From: Acanthornis magna
Lineage: Eukaryota > Chordata > Aves > Passeriformes > Acanthizidae
Reading direction: 5' to 3'
NCBI GenBank assembly: GCA_036785705.1
Contig: JAWUZG010000013.1
Location: 21,237,001 to 21,301,000 of the forward strand
DNA: 64,000 nt
Part shown: one piece after another, positions 50,619 to 62,000 of the stretch
Numbering within the stretch: position 1 is the first letter of the stretch
Layout: every line of letters begins with the position of its first letter
Translations under genes and position numbers: made by a program
Notes under the pieces: generated by a model
Told to the model about the DNA's origin: nothing
Databases searched by the model: none
The model's input: only the letters and a program-made list of their open reading frames with translations

Positions 50619-53600
50619 AACTCATTGTGATGGCACAAAGAACATCAGATTCTGAACAGGTTTTACTGCACAAACCTTGCTCTGTTAAAAACACCTAAAT
50701 TGGTCTTTTTGGCCACAAAATACTGAGTCCAGAACACAAACAGTGTCAGGACAATTGGGATCCAGCACATTTTCATTTTGCAGAGCCAGTTTTATGGGAA
50801 TTTGGCTGCTGACCTTATCACAGAGAAATTTGGGGTCTCTGTGACAGGTAGGAAGCTGTGCTTGATTTAAGACTCAGGATTTTAACCTTTGTCCTTGTTC
50901 ACAATGTCCACACCCCCTAAAGCTTTAGGCTTTAGGCTTCGGGTGATGGCACAGAAAAAGAATCCCTGAAAACAAGTTCTACACCAGGAAAATGCCATGT
51001 AAAATCAGGGGAGGTTTTAATACGTCACCCAAGTTACTTTTGTTTAAGAGGTTTTCCTCCTGTGGTTGCTCAGACCATGTGAAGGGCTGTATTTTATTAC
51101 TCTGATGTTCCATGCTAATTGATCCTGGGATCAACTGGGAAACCTGGGAGCTTTTAGATGGGGTCCCTGGGATCTGACATCTCTTATTTGTTTGGCTTTC
51201 CTGCACAAACCAGTTTGCAGAGGGCTGCCTTGGGGCACCCTGGAGTGTTGACTTTGTGGCGTGTGTGGGTCCCATGGTGGTGGCAGAGCCCTTGGGGTGC
51301 AGGGAATGCACCCCAATCCCTTTGAGGTGTCCGTGCTGTGCCATTCCCTGCTCTTCTCGCCTGGCTCCGGCAGCCCTGTATTCAAGGGATGTGTCCGAGC
51401 TTCCCCACGCCGGGAATTTAAATACATAAATGTCCTGCACAGATCTGTTGTTGGTTGGTAATGTATTGTCAGCTGTCCTGCCAGCCTTTTTATCTTCTGA
51501 TTAGCTTTGAAATCATTGAAGCCGGTGAAGATTCGTTTGTTATCCCAGTCCTCCGAGGACCAGAAATCCAGTGATGGTGTGGATGTGCTCTGAGGCAAGT
51601 ACCCATTTGTAAGATGGATGATGATTGCTTGTCGATACTAAGAAAAAGAGCTTTGTCAAATCTGAAGTTGTCTCCTTTCTTAATGCAAAATATTATTTTT
51701 ATTTTCATGCTAGGAGAAAATTGTGATGCTGCGAGCAGTAGGCAAAGGAAAAAACAACCACCACCCCAAAACCCAAGGTGACTTGGATGTTTGTTTGTCT
51801 GCTTTTGAGGCGTGAGATGTTTTGTTTTGTTCTTTATTTTTTTTTTTCAGAACAAAAGATGTCGAGGGAAAGAAAATACTTATTTTATGATAAGCTCGTG
51901 CAGGTTTACAGGAATTTTCTTTCTTTAATGAGCAAAGATGTAATCTACCTCTTTGCCTGCTTTCTCTGATCATCTCCCTGAGATGTTCTGGCTCCTGTGC
52001 TTTCAGTGGAGCACTCCAAGGCTGAGTGGGATGTGGCTTAGTGCTGGAAATGCTTTGGGAGCTGGGAACGTTGGTCACACCCCCAGGTGCACACCCCGAG
52101 CCCCATTTGGCTCCCCTTCTGCCTCTGTGACTCTGGGGCAATAATGGGAATTTGCACAGCTTCATCCCTGCCACCCATGGAGCTGTGTGTCCTCGGACGC
52201 TCAGGGGAGCAGAGCTCAGCCCAAATTCCCAGGATGCTCAGGATGCAGCAAGTTTGTTCTCGGGGCAGCAGGAGATGGATTTGGTCCTCTTGGAGCAGCT
52301 CTGGAGCTCTGGTCTCCAGCTGCCTTTGCATAGCTGAGGGTGACAGTGATCAACCAGTCCCTGAGCCCCCATTCCATCCAGCAGAAATCCTCTGAGCTGG
52401 GTGTGAAACCACACACTGCACCCTCCTGAAAGCCTGTGTTTTCCTGGAGGCCCTGAGAGGTGGGAAACAGGAGAGTGAGACAGTCTGAGTGAGCTCAAAC
52501 CCTTCCCTTGTCTCATGGTCTGACTCTGTCTCCATCACCCCCTGCTCCTTTCAGCCCTCCCCTGCTCTCCCTGGCTTTTCCATGCCATAAAAACAGGAGC
52601 CAGGCTCTTTACGGCCCAGCAGGAGCCGTGTCTTTCCGCTTGTTTGCTCTGCAAGGACTTAACAGACTTTTGGCCGCTGTGAAATCGCTCAGACCCACCT
52701 GAGGGTGGCTGGGGCTGGCTCTGTGCAGCTCTTGTTCTCTGTCTCCCGTTCCAGAAACTTCAATGGGAGATTCTTTCTTCTCTAAATCCTGAAATAGGAC
52801 AGGGAACAGAGTTTTTCGTGTTTTCTTTTTTCAAGGATTTATAAGTTGTAAGGGCTGTGCGGAGAGCTCGGAGTTTAAAAATGAAGAATCATTTGAGTAA
52901 TGTGGTTATCGTTTATTTAAGAAGAAAAATGCTCCTAACTCCTTCTACTGCCACCTTTGACCTTTCCTCCCTGGGAGGGAATAGATAAGCAAATGGGAAA
53001 ACTGGGGGTGTGGGAAGGAGGATAAGGAAGGCATTGGCTTTAAGCAAAACTCTGTCACAAGAATCTGTGACTGTGTTGTGCCTGTATCTGTGAATATATT
53101 GTAATTATTAATCTATAAGTGATGTCACGGCTTCTTGGCAGCAGCACAGAGCCCCTGGGACACCTCTGGAGCGAGTCAAAGGAAGCAGCAGTGGCTGTGA
53201 GCACATCTAGGGAGGCTTTTGGCTCGCTGGGTGCCAGGTTCTGGTGCCAAGCTGCTCTCGGCGGAGGGGCAGGGGCACAGGGTGGGCACAGAGCTGCCGG
53301 GGAGGTCAGGCTGGCTCTGAGCCCCAGGGAGCCCCAAAACTGCTGCCTTGAAAAGCACATGGTCCCTCTGAAGCCTTTCCAGCGCCGCCGCCAGCCAAGG
53401 AACCTCGGGTTTATGGTTTCACACGTCTTCATTTCTGTGCATTTAAGTGGACCAGCGGCGATGCTGGGGATTAACCCGGAGTTAAAAAAGCATTTATGAG
53501 GTTCCCCCTTCTGCTGGAGGGATATGGAGTGAAATACTCCAGGGCTGGGTTAACAGCCTGACCCTGCAGGCCTGGCAGATGTGCCCCGGGGGAGACAGCA

Positions 53601-55087
53601 GTGCCAGATCCCAGAAAAATTGTACTCCAGCTCTTCCCTTTGCTTGGAAATCCCTCGGCACTTGGTGAGGATCCATAATCCCGGACATTCACAGTGGCTC
53701 TCCCAAAAAACAGCGTCCTGGACTGACCTTCTCCATGCTGGGAGGTTGGGACAGTGCTGGGCTGTCCTGGAGGAGCCACCCTGTGCCCAGGGATGTGCTC
53801 TCTCTCTGTGACATTGCGAGGCAGCAGTGAGGGAACGAAACAAGATGAAAACCTGGGGCAAGGATGAGACCTCTGACTGACGGCCGAATGGTTTTGAGGA
53901 GCAAATAGGAATTTTTTTTAACTTGCAAGGTGGAGGGAATAGATGTAAAATGCAGCCTTTTGATGCTTCCCATGTGGATATAGATAACCAGCCTGATTAG
54001 ACAAGCCTTGCAATATTTCTCCTTATGAAAAATCAGTGTTAACTTTGTTCAGTGCTGCCTCGTGGAGGGGAGGGAACAGGGCTGAGAAAAAGGGGACAGC
54101 AGGAAAATTAAACATGCAGGTATGAATCCCATCTTTGATGCAACTACACTTGAAACTCCTAATAACAAGGCACAGGGATTCCAACCGAATGAATTTGCAG
54201 CCGCATTCCAAAGCAGCATAACAGGGAAGCTTCTCATCAGTGACACATATTAGAGCCTGGAAAAAAAAAAAAATCCCCGCTGCATCCGTGCTTATATGCA
54301 CAAGATTAATGCAAAGGAAAAGCTCCCTCTCCAACCCCACCACCCACACATCTGCTGGCCACCCTCCCCTGCTCCTGCTCCGCGGCTCCGATGCGGTGAG
54401 AGGATGGAGATGATTAATCAGGGACTGCAGGAGATGCTGAACGTTTGTGGCCCTGCAGAGCCTGGGGTTGCTGCTGTCTGCGGCGAGGATTTGGGGGAAG
54501 GCTCTCAGTTGCCAGATAGAGATAGAAGATAAAGAACCCCACCAAACTGAAGAAAAGAAAGGGGTGTTGCTGTGAAAGTCGTAGGATGTAAAAAATCAGT
54601 AGCTTTGCAGAGCTCTGCTCCCAGTATTATTCTTTGTGATTAGGCTAATGAGCCCTGACTCTTACAGGTACAGTGTGCTGTGATACCCACAGGGGTTGGG
54701 ATCTTCATCACACAATTAGGTCTCTCCCTCTGTGCAGGCATTTTATAATAAATAATCAGTAGTCTTAATATGGTTTTGAAGCTGGTCAGCGCAGTCATTA
54801 CCCTGCACAGCTCCCAAGTTCAGCTAAATTCACTTACTCAGACTTGTTTGCAATGTCTCGCCTGGTAATGAATATAAATGTTTTATTAGAGTAAATATTT
54901 AGATTTCTTGAATGCTTTTAGATGAATTTTTTTTTTTTGGTGGAAAAAAGATAGTCATGCCCTGATGCATGAAGATTGCATTTATTTGGGTTCTTGTGCC
55001 ATGGGATAAGGGCTCACATCTGGCTGGGTTTTGTGTTTGCCGTGCTGAGGAAAACTTTGGTGCCCGGTGGTGTTTCCCTTGCCAGGG
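50619..55087. other. Gene-free interval
   Basis: About 4.5 kb, moderately GC-rich in 51-54 kb. Many overlapping ORFs of up to 155 codons occur on both strands, none with a recognisable domain. A 13-base A-run lies near 54259-54271. No transposon is recognised. Confidence 0.5.
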
Positions 55088-55192
55088 CTGTTGCCCCTTT
55101 CCCCACAGATATGTGCAGAAAATAGGCCCAAAGAAGAGCATGGCCGTATCTTGCATGATAAAAATAAAATGCAAACCATCCAGATTTATTTC
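55088..55192 (-). repeat. Left copy of an inverted 105-bp duplicated element (unknown family)
   Basis: The reverse complement of this block matches 58335-58439 with about 8 mismatches in 105 and no gap. Similarity starts and stops sharply at both edges. It contains an A/T-rich half ('tttgcattttattttt' on the minus strand) and a half reading 'cttctttgggcctattttct' then 'atatctgtggggaaaggggc'. It is not CR1, not the local LTR and not tRNA-like. Matching ORF segments on opposite strands (CSSLGLFSAHICGERGNS) reflect the nucleotide identity; I do not think it is a coding exon because no codon-biased substitution pattern or splice signals are evident. Confidence 0.9.
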
Positions 55193-55998
55193 TGGGGCTT
55201 TTTGAAGATTTCCATGTGGTTTAGCAGCAATTTTAGTGTGGCCTCGTGCTGTGCTGGACCCAGCTGGCCTGGCCTGCCTTGTCCTGGTGATGTCCAGGGG
55301 AGGGTGGTGTCCCCATAACCCACCCTGCCAAGCTCGGGGGCATCTGGCCAGGTCTCAGCCCTGCAATGTTTCTGATCATTCCTTACTCTCTGTTAAATTC
55401 ATAGAAAGCATTTCAAACCTCATCTGTCAGAAGCATCTCCACTGCTCAGAGAAGTGTTTTAATTTTATTTAATCGCTTCTAGCTGCACATCTCGGATGAT
55501 TGAGCGTGGCCTCTTTGTGGCAGAGTGCTTGGGAGAAGGGACAAAAATCAAACTAAATGATAGTGTTGGCCAAACCCTCGGACTGCCATGAAACCAGTTC
55601 CTGACTCCCAAAACGGATTTGCCAAGGATACATTCCCTTCCAGTTAAAAAGCCAGGCTGAACAGATGTCTTGCATGGTGCCCTGTAAATAAAAATCCCAG
55701 AGCTCTGGAGCTCACGATGAGCTACAGACACCAAAACTGTTTCTAGATGTGACAATTGCAGAGTGTTCCCTCCTTGAGTTAGAGCTGGCATCACACAATT
55801 GGATTTGGGGTATGGGGAAATTGGAGATAAGAGAGGTCATCGTTCCCCTGTTAGAATCAAGCCCTGGAACTTCGGGCATTTAATGTTGGTGGCTCAGTGA
55901 AGCACTTTGGCTCCTGGTTTGTCAGAAGAGAGGATTAATTTAGGAACCTATCATACACCACTAATTAAAAACAGAGGCTGGGGGCACCTGTGGCTCAT
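55193..55998. other. Gene-free interval
   Basis: About 0.8 kb of unique sequence between the inverted element and a CR1 tail. Nothing is recognised. Confidence 0.5.
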
Positions 55999-56146
55999 CC
56001 CTGGCAGTGTCCAAGGCCAGTCTGGACAGAGCTTGGGGCACCCTGGGACAGTGGAAGGCATCCCTGCCCATGGCAGGGGTGGCACTGGATGAGTTTTTAC
56101 TGTGCTTTCCAAACCAAACCATTCTGTGGTTCCCTGATTCTCTGAT
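55999..56146 (+). mobile_element. CR1 LINE 3' end fragment, plus strand
   Basis: Sense-strand CR1 tail of about 148 bp: 'cctggcagtgtccaaggcca', 'gcttggggcaccctgggaca', 'tccctgcccatggcaggggt', 'ggcactggatgagtttttac' and 'aaaccattctgtggttccct', ending in degenerate 'gattctctg' repeats. The 242-codon minus-strand ORF (55961-56689) reads through this tail and is not a gene. Confidence 0.94.
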
Positions 56147-58063
56147 TTCTATTATAGGTCTTTTCCTGGAGAGGACCTTTTTTGTCTTTCTGGGGAGTCT
56201 GATTGTGTGGGGGGAAGGAAAAAGGAATGCAAAATAGAAGCGATGTCTGATGCCATCAAGGATGCAGAGCGATGATTTTCTGCGGTGCTGCGCAGCGCGG
56301 CTGAGTTTGTGCAGGAAGGGAAGGAGGCGCAGCCATCCCCACGGAGCAGCAGCTGGTGGGAAGCCCCCAGGAGTCAGAGCTGCTTTTCCTCTGTGTTTTT
56401 CTCTGTGTTGCCCTGCTCTAATGATGTTTTCCCTTGTTTCCAACACTTTCCCGTTTGGCAGGTGAGGGCTGTACAGGGAATAGCACAGCTGCAGTTGGGT
56501 GTTCTGAGTGCGCGTTGCACTGCCTGTTGCCAGCACATCCCAAATCCAAGCCAGGCTTGGCTGAGCGGTGTTTGCCTGAAGCTTAATCTGGTTACAGCAG
56601 AGGTTTTTAGGGTGATTTGAGAAGCAGAGGTGGTGGACAGCATCCTGACCCTGCTCCTTGGGCTCGGGGGAGCGAGTGGGGCAGCCCATGGTGCTGGGAG
56701 AGAGGATGGGAACACTCCAGGATTTCCTTCTGGCTGTCCCCTACACTTCAAAGCGCTTGGTGATTGTGGTGCCAACAAAACTCGACAAACTGATTTGCTG
56801 ATTTAGGTGACACTGCAGAGCCAGGACTCTCAGATCCTCGTTTTCCCCTTCCCTGTGTGGTACAAATTGCTCTAATGTCACAAAAGGGATTGGGAAGGAA
56901 ACTTGGGCTCCATTCATACCGGCATTGTTGCTAGGAAACCTCTCCCTTTGACAATGGATGTTGAGCATGCCTGTATTTGCCTTTGGCTCTCCGAAGGACA
57001 AAAATCACCATGTGGCACTGGCGGGGGCGGGGGGGGGGGGTGGAAAAAAAAAAAAAAGACAGCAACACAAAAAACCTGAAAATTACTTTAAAATTTTACA
57101 CTGTGCCAAATGATGCTCTGGATTGCAGATGCCAGTGCTTCTGGTTCTGTAGGGACACAGATGAGGCACAGCTCGACCCTTCCATGCTTCATGTGCTGGG
57201 AAGTCAGGCTGGATTCTTGGAGTCCCTTCTGCTACCTGAGCTGGCTGGGGCTGCTGTGCCATATGGGAGAGGCAGCGAGTGCCTGCCCGTGGTTACGGCG
57301 CAGGGGGAGCAGCCCTCGGTATCCATGGGGGAGCACACGCACACATTCCCTGGCTCTGAGAAAGCTGCTTGATTTACAGAGTTTTGTTTCATGGGAAAGA
57401 GAGGCTTCGTGATTCTCTCGTTTTTCCCTTTGAATTTCAAGATATCACTTGGAAAAACATCCTAAATACCCATTGTGTGTTCATATAGATGTGTTAGGAT
57501 TGCATTGTGGGTGCTTTTAATAGGCTTGAGGAAAGAAGAAAATATTTGGAAACTATTTTGTTTTATTTCAAAGAATTGAGAAGAGTGAAGTCTTAATTAT
57601 TTAAAGATAGCCTTCATATCTTTTTCACAAATTAGCTTTTCGTTTTTTTCATTTTTTTTTCTGTCTTGGCTGAAAATCCTGCAGAGTGGAATTTTTTTTT
57701 GTCTGCAGTAGTTGCTGCCAAACACTTTGGATGAAGTGTTGCACATCAGTGTTGACCCCTGGTCGAGGCAGAAGGGGAAAATCTGGTCTTGTGGCCAGGA
57801 GATTACAATTACAGTGTTTAATGTTGCAATTTTGGCTGCAGAAGAGACAAATCTGTGCCTCAAGATGGAATACTGGGTGCAGAAAACATGGACTAAGCCC
57901 ATGCAGTCTCCAGTGCACTGTGGGAGAAAAAAAGCTGATAAATTGATCATTATCTTAGAGAAATAAAGGGTGAAATAAGTTAATCTCAAGAAATTTATTA
58001 GTTCCAGTAAAAATTCTTGGTTTGCAGAATTGACTTGAATCCATTTAAACCCCCCCATTGAAT
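56147..58063. other. Gene-free interval with G-run/A-run tract
   Basis: About 1.9 kb. A GC-rich patch lies near 56280-56350 and an unusual G-run then A-run at 57023-57057. ORFs on both strands have no recognised domain. Confidence 0.5.
57023..57057. repeat. Polypurine tract: G5, G12, then A14
   Basis: Five G (57023-57027), one C, twelve G (57029-57040), TGG, then fourteen A (57044-57057). The plus strand is almost entirely purine, which could favour G-quadruplex or triplex structure. Homopolymer lengths may be affected by sequencing error. Confidence 0.85.
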
Positions 58064-58470
58064 CAGACGTTCCGCGGGTTTCCTCGCGGGTTGGATTTCC
58101 ATTTTCCCCTCGGTGCCGTGAGGATGAAAGGCAGGAGGCAGCGGGGGCTGCTCCAGGGCTGTGCTTTGTCCTCAGCTGACTCCATTGTGTGGGGTGGCCG
58201 TGGGAGGGACGGGGTCCTGCTGCCACTAATGCCATGTGCGCCCCGTGCCAGGAGCGTTCCCAGGACACGGACACGGCAATGGCGCATCGCAGAGAATCCC
58301 AGCCCTGGAAGGCAGCTCAGCATCCCGGCAGCGGGAATAAATCTGGGTGGTTTGCATTTTATTTTTTCCATGCAAGATGTGGCCGTGCTCTTCTTTGGGC
58401 CTATTTTCTGCGCATATCTGTGGGGAAAGGGGCAACAGCTGCGCGGACCCTCTGCCTCCCTCCCCGCTGC
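58064..58470. promoter_or_regulatory. CpG-rich segment, possible small CpG island
   Basis: By eye there are about 19 CpGs in the first 270 bp (58068-58334), plus several more up to 58470, in a GC-rich context that contrasts with the flanks. The segment includes the right copy of the inverted 105-bp element. CpG islands mark promoters or long-range regulatory elements in vertebrates. No exon or TATA box is recognisable, so a promoter here (for example of a non-coding RNA) is only a possibility. Confidence 0.4.
58335..58439 (+). repeat. Right copy of the inverted 105-bp duplicated element (unknown family)
   Basis: Pairs with 55088-55192 in inverted orientation, about 92% identical, ungapped. 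The flanks ('catcccggcagc' on the left, 'tgcgcggaccctctgcc' on the right) share nothing with the flanks of the other copy. There are no obvious target duplications, terminal inverted repeats or poly-A tail that would identify a known transposon class. Confidence 0.9.
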
Positions 58471-58917
58471 TGCTCCGGGCACAAACCCTTTGTCCCTGGC
58501 CCTGCTCCCATTCCCTGCCCTGTAGGCACCTCATTACCCATCACACCACCTCCCCTCTTCCCATTAACTCTCCTCTTGGCTTTTCACACCCCTAATATCA
58601 TGGCTATTTATCCCGTGTTAAATTATTTTTATTCAAGCAGCAGCTGGGTCCCTTTGTACGAGGTCTCATGTATCTCTGTGAACCTTCAGAGCTTAAAGTA
58701 GGATTCCTGTCTCTGTTTTGGGGAGAAATTAAGGCTCAGGCATGTGAGTTTGGTTGTCCAGCGTCACTTTTGCAGTCTAGAGGGCTCAGATTTGCAGTGC
58801 CTTGGTGTTTTAGACAGTTGCACCAGTGGCTTCCTGATGGATCCACACACCTGAGGTTGCTGCAAAGGCTTCAGTGTGTCGAGTTCAGAGCAGCCCAGGA
58901 CCTCCTTATTGCTCCTA
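58440..58917. other. Gene-free interval
   Basis: About 0.5 kb. It begins with GC-rich, pyrimidine-rich sequence (58445-58575) and becomes mixed. No gene or repeat is recognised. Confidence 0.5.

Positions 58918-58995
<78 letters not shown>
58918..58995. repeat. (AAT)26 microsatellite
   Basis: Twenty-six perfect AAT units (78 bp), the longest simple repeat in the window. Only 13 bp separate it from a complementary ATT tract at 59009-59025, so single strands could fold back. Its perfection implies recent expansion and probable length polymorphism. Confidence 0.97.
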
Positions 58996-59008
58996 TTCTT
59001 ATTAATTA

Positions 59009-59025
59009 ATTATTATTATTATTAT
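59009..59025. repeat. (ATT)n tract complementary to the AAT repeat
   Basis: Nearly six ATT units just downstream of the AAT microsatellite, after 'ttcttattaatta'. Complementary to the AAT units. Confidence 0.9.
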
Positions 59026-62000
59026 CAATGTAGGTTTCTTTTTCTTGCCATGCACTCCTACAAGTCCAGTATAGAGGAGCTGATTTTCTTTAAGACATTT
59101 GTCTCTCCTGGTTTACAGTTAAGGATTTCCCAGCTCTCCGGCCCTGTCCCTGCCCAGCCTTGCTCAGGGTAATTTTGAGGGGCCTGTGAACAAAGAGGAT
59201 TTTCTAAATTTATCACAATTACCACCACTTTGGTGCTAAATATCTGTTTTGCTGTTGTGGTCTGTGAATTCACAGAATATTCCCATGCCCTTCCAATGTC
59301 TGCTTTTTGCCTAGTGAGCAGCTACAGGTGTGTATCACAAAAACAGATGGAAATGGGATTTTAGAGGAGAATTGTGACAGTTCAATGTCCATAATGTATT
59401 TGTCTTGGATAAACTGGTGAATTTGCTGGCTTTTCAGGCAATTATTAGAGTTTTAAGAGGTGTTTTATCACTTACGAAGATCAGAAAGGACTCATGACTA
59501 TACTGGGGAGTGGATAGTTTGGTTGCTCGCATCAAGGGTTTCTATACATAAAAAATGTATAAAATCTCACTGTCTCTAAAACTAACACTCTATACATTAG
59601 ATAGGGGCATTATGGGCGATGCATTTTGAGAAGAAGGATCCTGACCTACATTTCCCCACTGGAACTTGCCCACGGGTATTCCCACTTTACCCTACCTTTA
59701 GGTTCAGTATATTCCATTTCTTGGCGTCTGCTTTCAAGGTTTATGTAGACTTGAGTTTTATTTAATTAATATTTTAAGCCTGCGCCTCTGCCTTGATGAG
59801 GGAACGCTCCTTTCCAAAAGCTGCAAATGGGCTACTTTTATTTGAAATTGCATCTGAACAAAGGGCTCAGCACAGATTTATCTCTTCTGTTTCCAAAGCT
59901 TTCTCTAGCTCTCCATCAACTTTGGAATAAAGGGTCTATCCATTAAATTTAATTCATCAAACTCGCCTGCCTATGGCAGCAGCTCCGTTGCCCTGCCTGC
60001 CCTTTCAGAGCATTTCCTCCTGAAACCAGTGAGATATTTACTTACATTTTAGCAACTCTTTGAAAATGGCCATTATCAGGATATATCATTATGGGTGAAG
60101 TATCCCGAGTTTAATCTGCCCGTTGAAATTTACTTCATGTAACAACACAGTGTGTGCCCTGTAAATAACACACTGCATCTCAGGAAATGAAAGATGTTTT
60201 GAATAAATAAATAATGGCTTGCTGACTACTGAGGCTCCTGGCTTTGGTAATGTACTGTGCAAGAGAAAGTAAATAGAAATCTCCTTCTGGGCATTTCCGA
60301 ACATCAAAATGCCCTCTGCGTTTTGTTGTGGTTAAATACACAACCCCAGCAGAAGCCTCCAGCCCCGTGTTTGGGTGGCCTTGCAAATGAATATCACTGA
60401 TTTTCCTGTAATCAGAGTTTCTGAGAGGGAGCAGAAGGTGTTGTTGGACGTAGGGGATTTTTTTAATGAAAAATTCTGGCGATGTAAGGAATGTGTCTAA
60501 ATCCTCGTGGTGTGTGGTTTAATGATGACGGGAAGCATCTGAAGGATGTGTGGTTTTGGGGGCTGTGGGTGAGCTTTGGTAAACGTTGTCTCCTGCTGGA
60601 ATTTGAGATGCTGTGGTGTGCAATGATCCCCTCAGGCTGTGCTGAGCCTTGGGGCAGGTGAGCCTGACCCAGGGTCTCATCCAACCCATGGATGGGCCCA
60701 TGGATGCTGCTCGAGGGAGCAGGGAAGTCCTCAGGAGCAGGCAGGCGGTAGGTGGAGATCATCATCCAACCTTGTAAAACCACCTCCGAGTCCATCACTG
60801 ACTCAAGTTTTAGCGGAAGGGTTGAATTTGTTGAATTTGTGGAAGGAAAAGCCTGGAAACAGTGATTCCTGGTGGGTTTGGGATGGTATTTAGTTCAGCT
60901 TGATGTGGCCAGCTCAGGTGGAGATCAGCATTAGCCATGAAGAAATACAGCACCTCCCACCGAGACCGAACAGAGACACGACCGGTTTGCAAATCCCGTC
61001 GCTGAATCATTTTCACCAACTCTGGCTTAGGTAAAAGACAGAAATCTATCAAATGTTGTACAGATTAACTTATCACCCAGTTAAATGGGCTGTCAGTCTG
61101 GGCTGGCTGTGCTTGGCAGGGTGAATTCAAATGCATGCAAATTTCCCTGGTGGCTGATGAGCGACGATGGTGGAGCTGTCAACTGATGACATGTGAAAAT
61201 ACATTAACATTGTTTAAAATATATTTGAAAGGGATAGCTCATATTTTGATAACATTTTCACAGGCAAATGATTTGTATGAGATCTGAAACACTGACCACA
61301 TAATTTATGCCGGGAGGACTTTTTTATTTTTTTTTTTCTAAATAGCAACTCTTTGGATATGTTTTGCGCTTAGAGGAAGCCCCCAAACAATTACCAATTA
61401 CCACACAAACCGGTTTGAGTCCCATGTGCCACCATTGTACGGAGTCACTGTTCCGATAGCCTCACTTGTCACTTCCACTTGATCTTTCCAAAAGTGATTA
61501 GAAACTTCAAAAGAACCAATTACACAGGCCATTGTGTTAGAGACCTGACACTTTTTTTTTTTTTTAAAGCCTTGTGCCCCTCCCTGCATTTGGACTCTCA
61601 GTCTTTAATTTCTCCTATTTTCAAGATGGATTTCTCCACTTAACAGGAATGTCAGAAAGCAGAAATACTAAGACCTCCTCAGCACTTTCACTCATTCTTT
61701 AAGTGACTTCTTAACCACCCCCTCTGTTAGGAGACTTCAGAGCCACGTGGCTTGTGATGGTCACTCCCCGAGTGCCCAGTTCCGCCGGTGACCGTTCGGA
61801 TAAGTGGCCTTGAAAGGCAGAAGAAAGATGCAGCTCGCTGCGGGAAAAGGTCGCGGGATGTGAGCAAGTGTTGACTGAGCTGTGTGATAAGAAAAACATC
61901 TGAAGCCTGGGATTCAAGATGCAGCCTTTAGTCTTGAATCTTCAGGGGTGAAAGGGGAGAACTTAGCACAGTCTAAAAACAGCAGATCTCACAGTTCAGC

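Noticed and set aside
50215..50694. 159-codon minus-strand ORF
   Set aside because: Its N-terminal part is the CR1 tip at 50561-50618, and the remainder matches nothing I recognise.
55961..56689. 242-codon minus-strand ORF, longest in the window
   Set aside because: Its C-terminal third is translated CR1 3' UTR (55999-56146), and the rest is GC-rich unique sequence without a recognisable domain.
55000..58525. Similar peptides from opposite strands at 55.1 and 58.4 kb taken as a possible duplicated exon
   Set aside because: The identity is at the nucleotide level in all frames, two frames are open in each copy, and the block ends without splice sites. A repeat or non-coding element fits better.
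58876..59172. 98-codon ORF with a long poly-asparagine stretch
   Set aside because: The asparagines are just the AAT microsatellite in frame.
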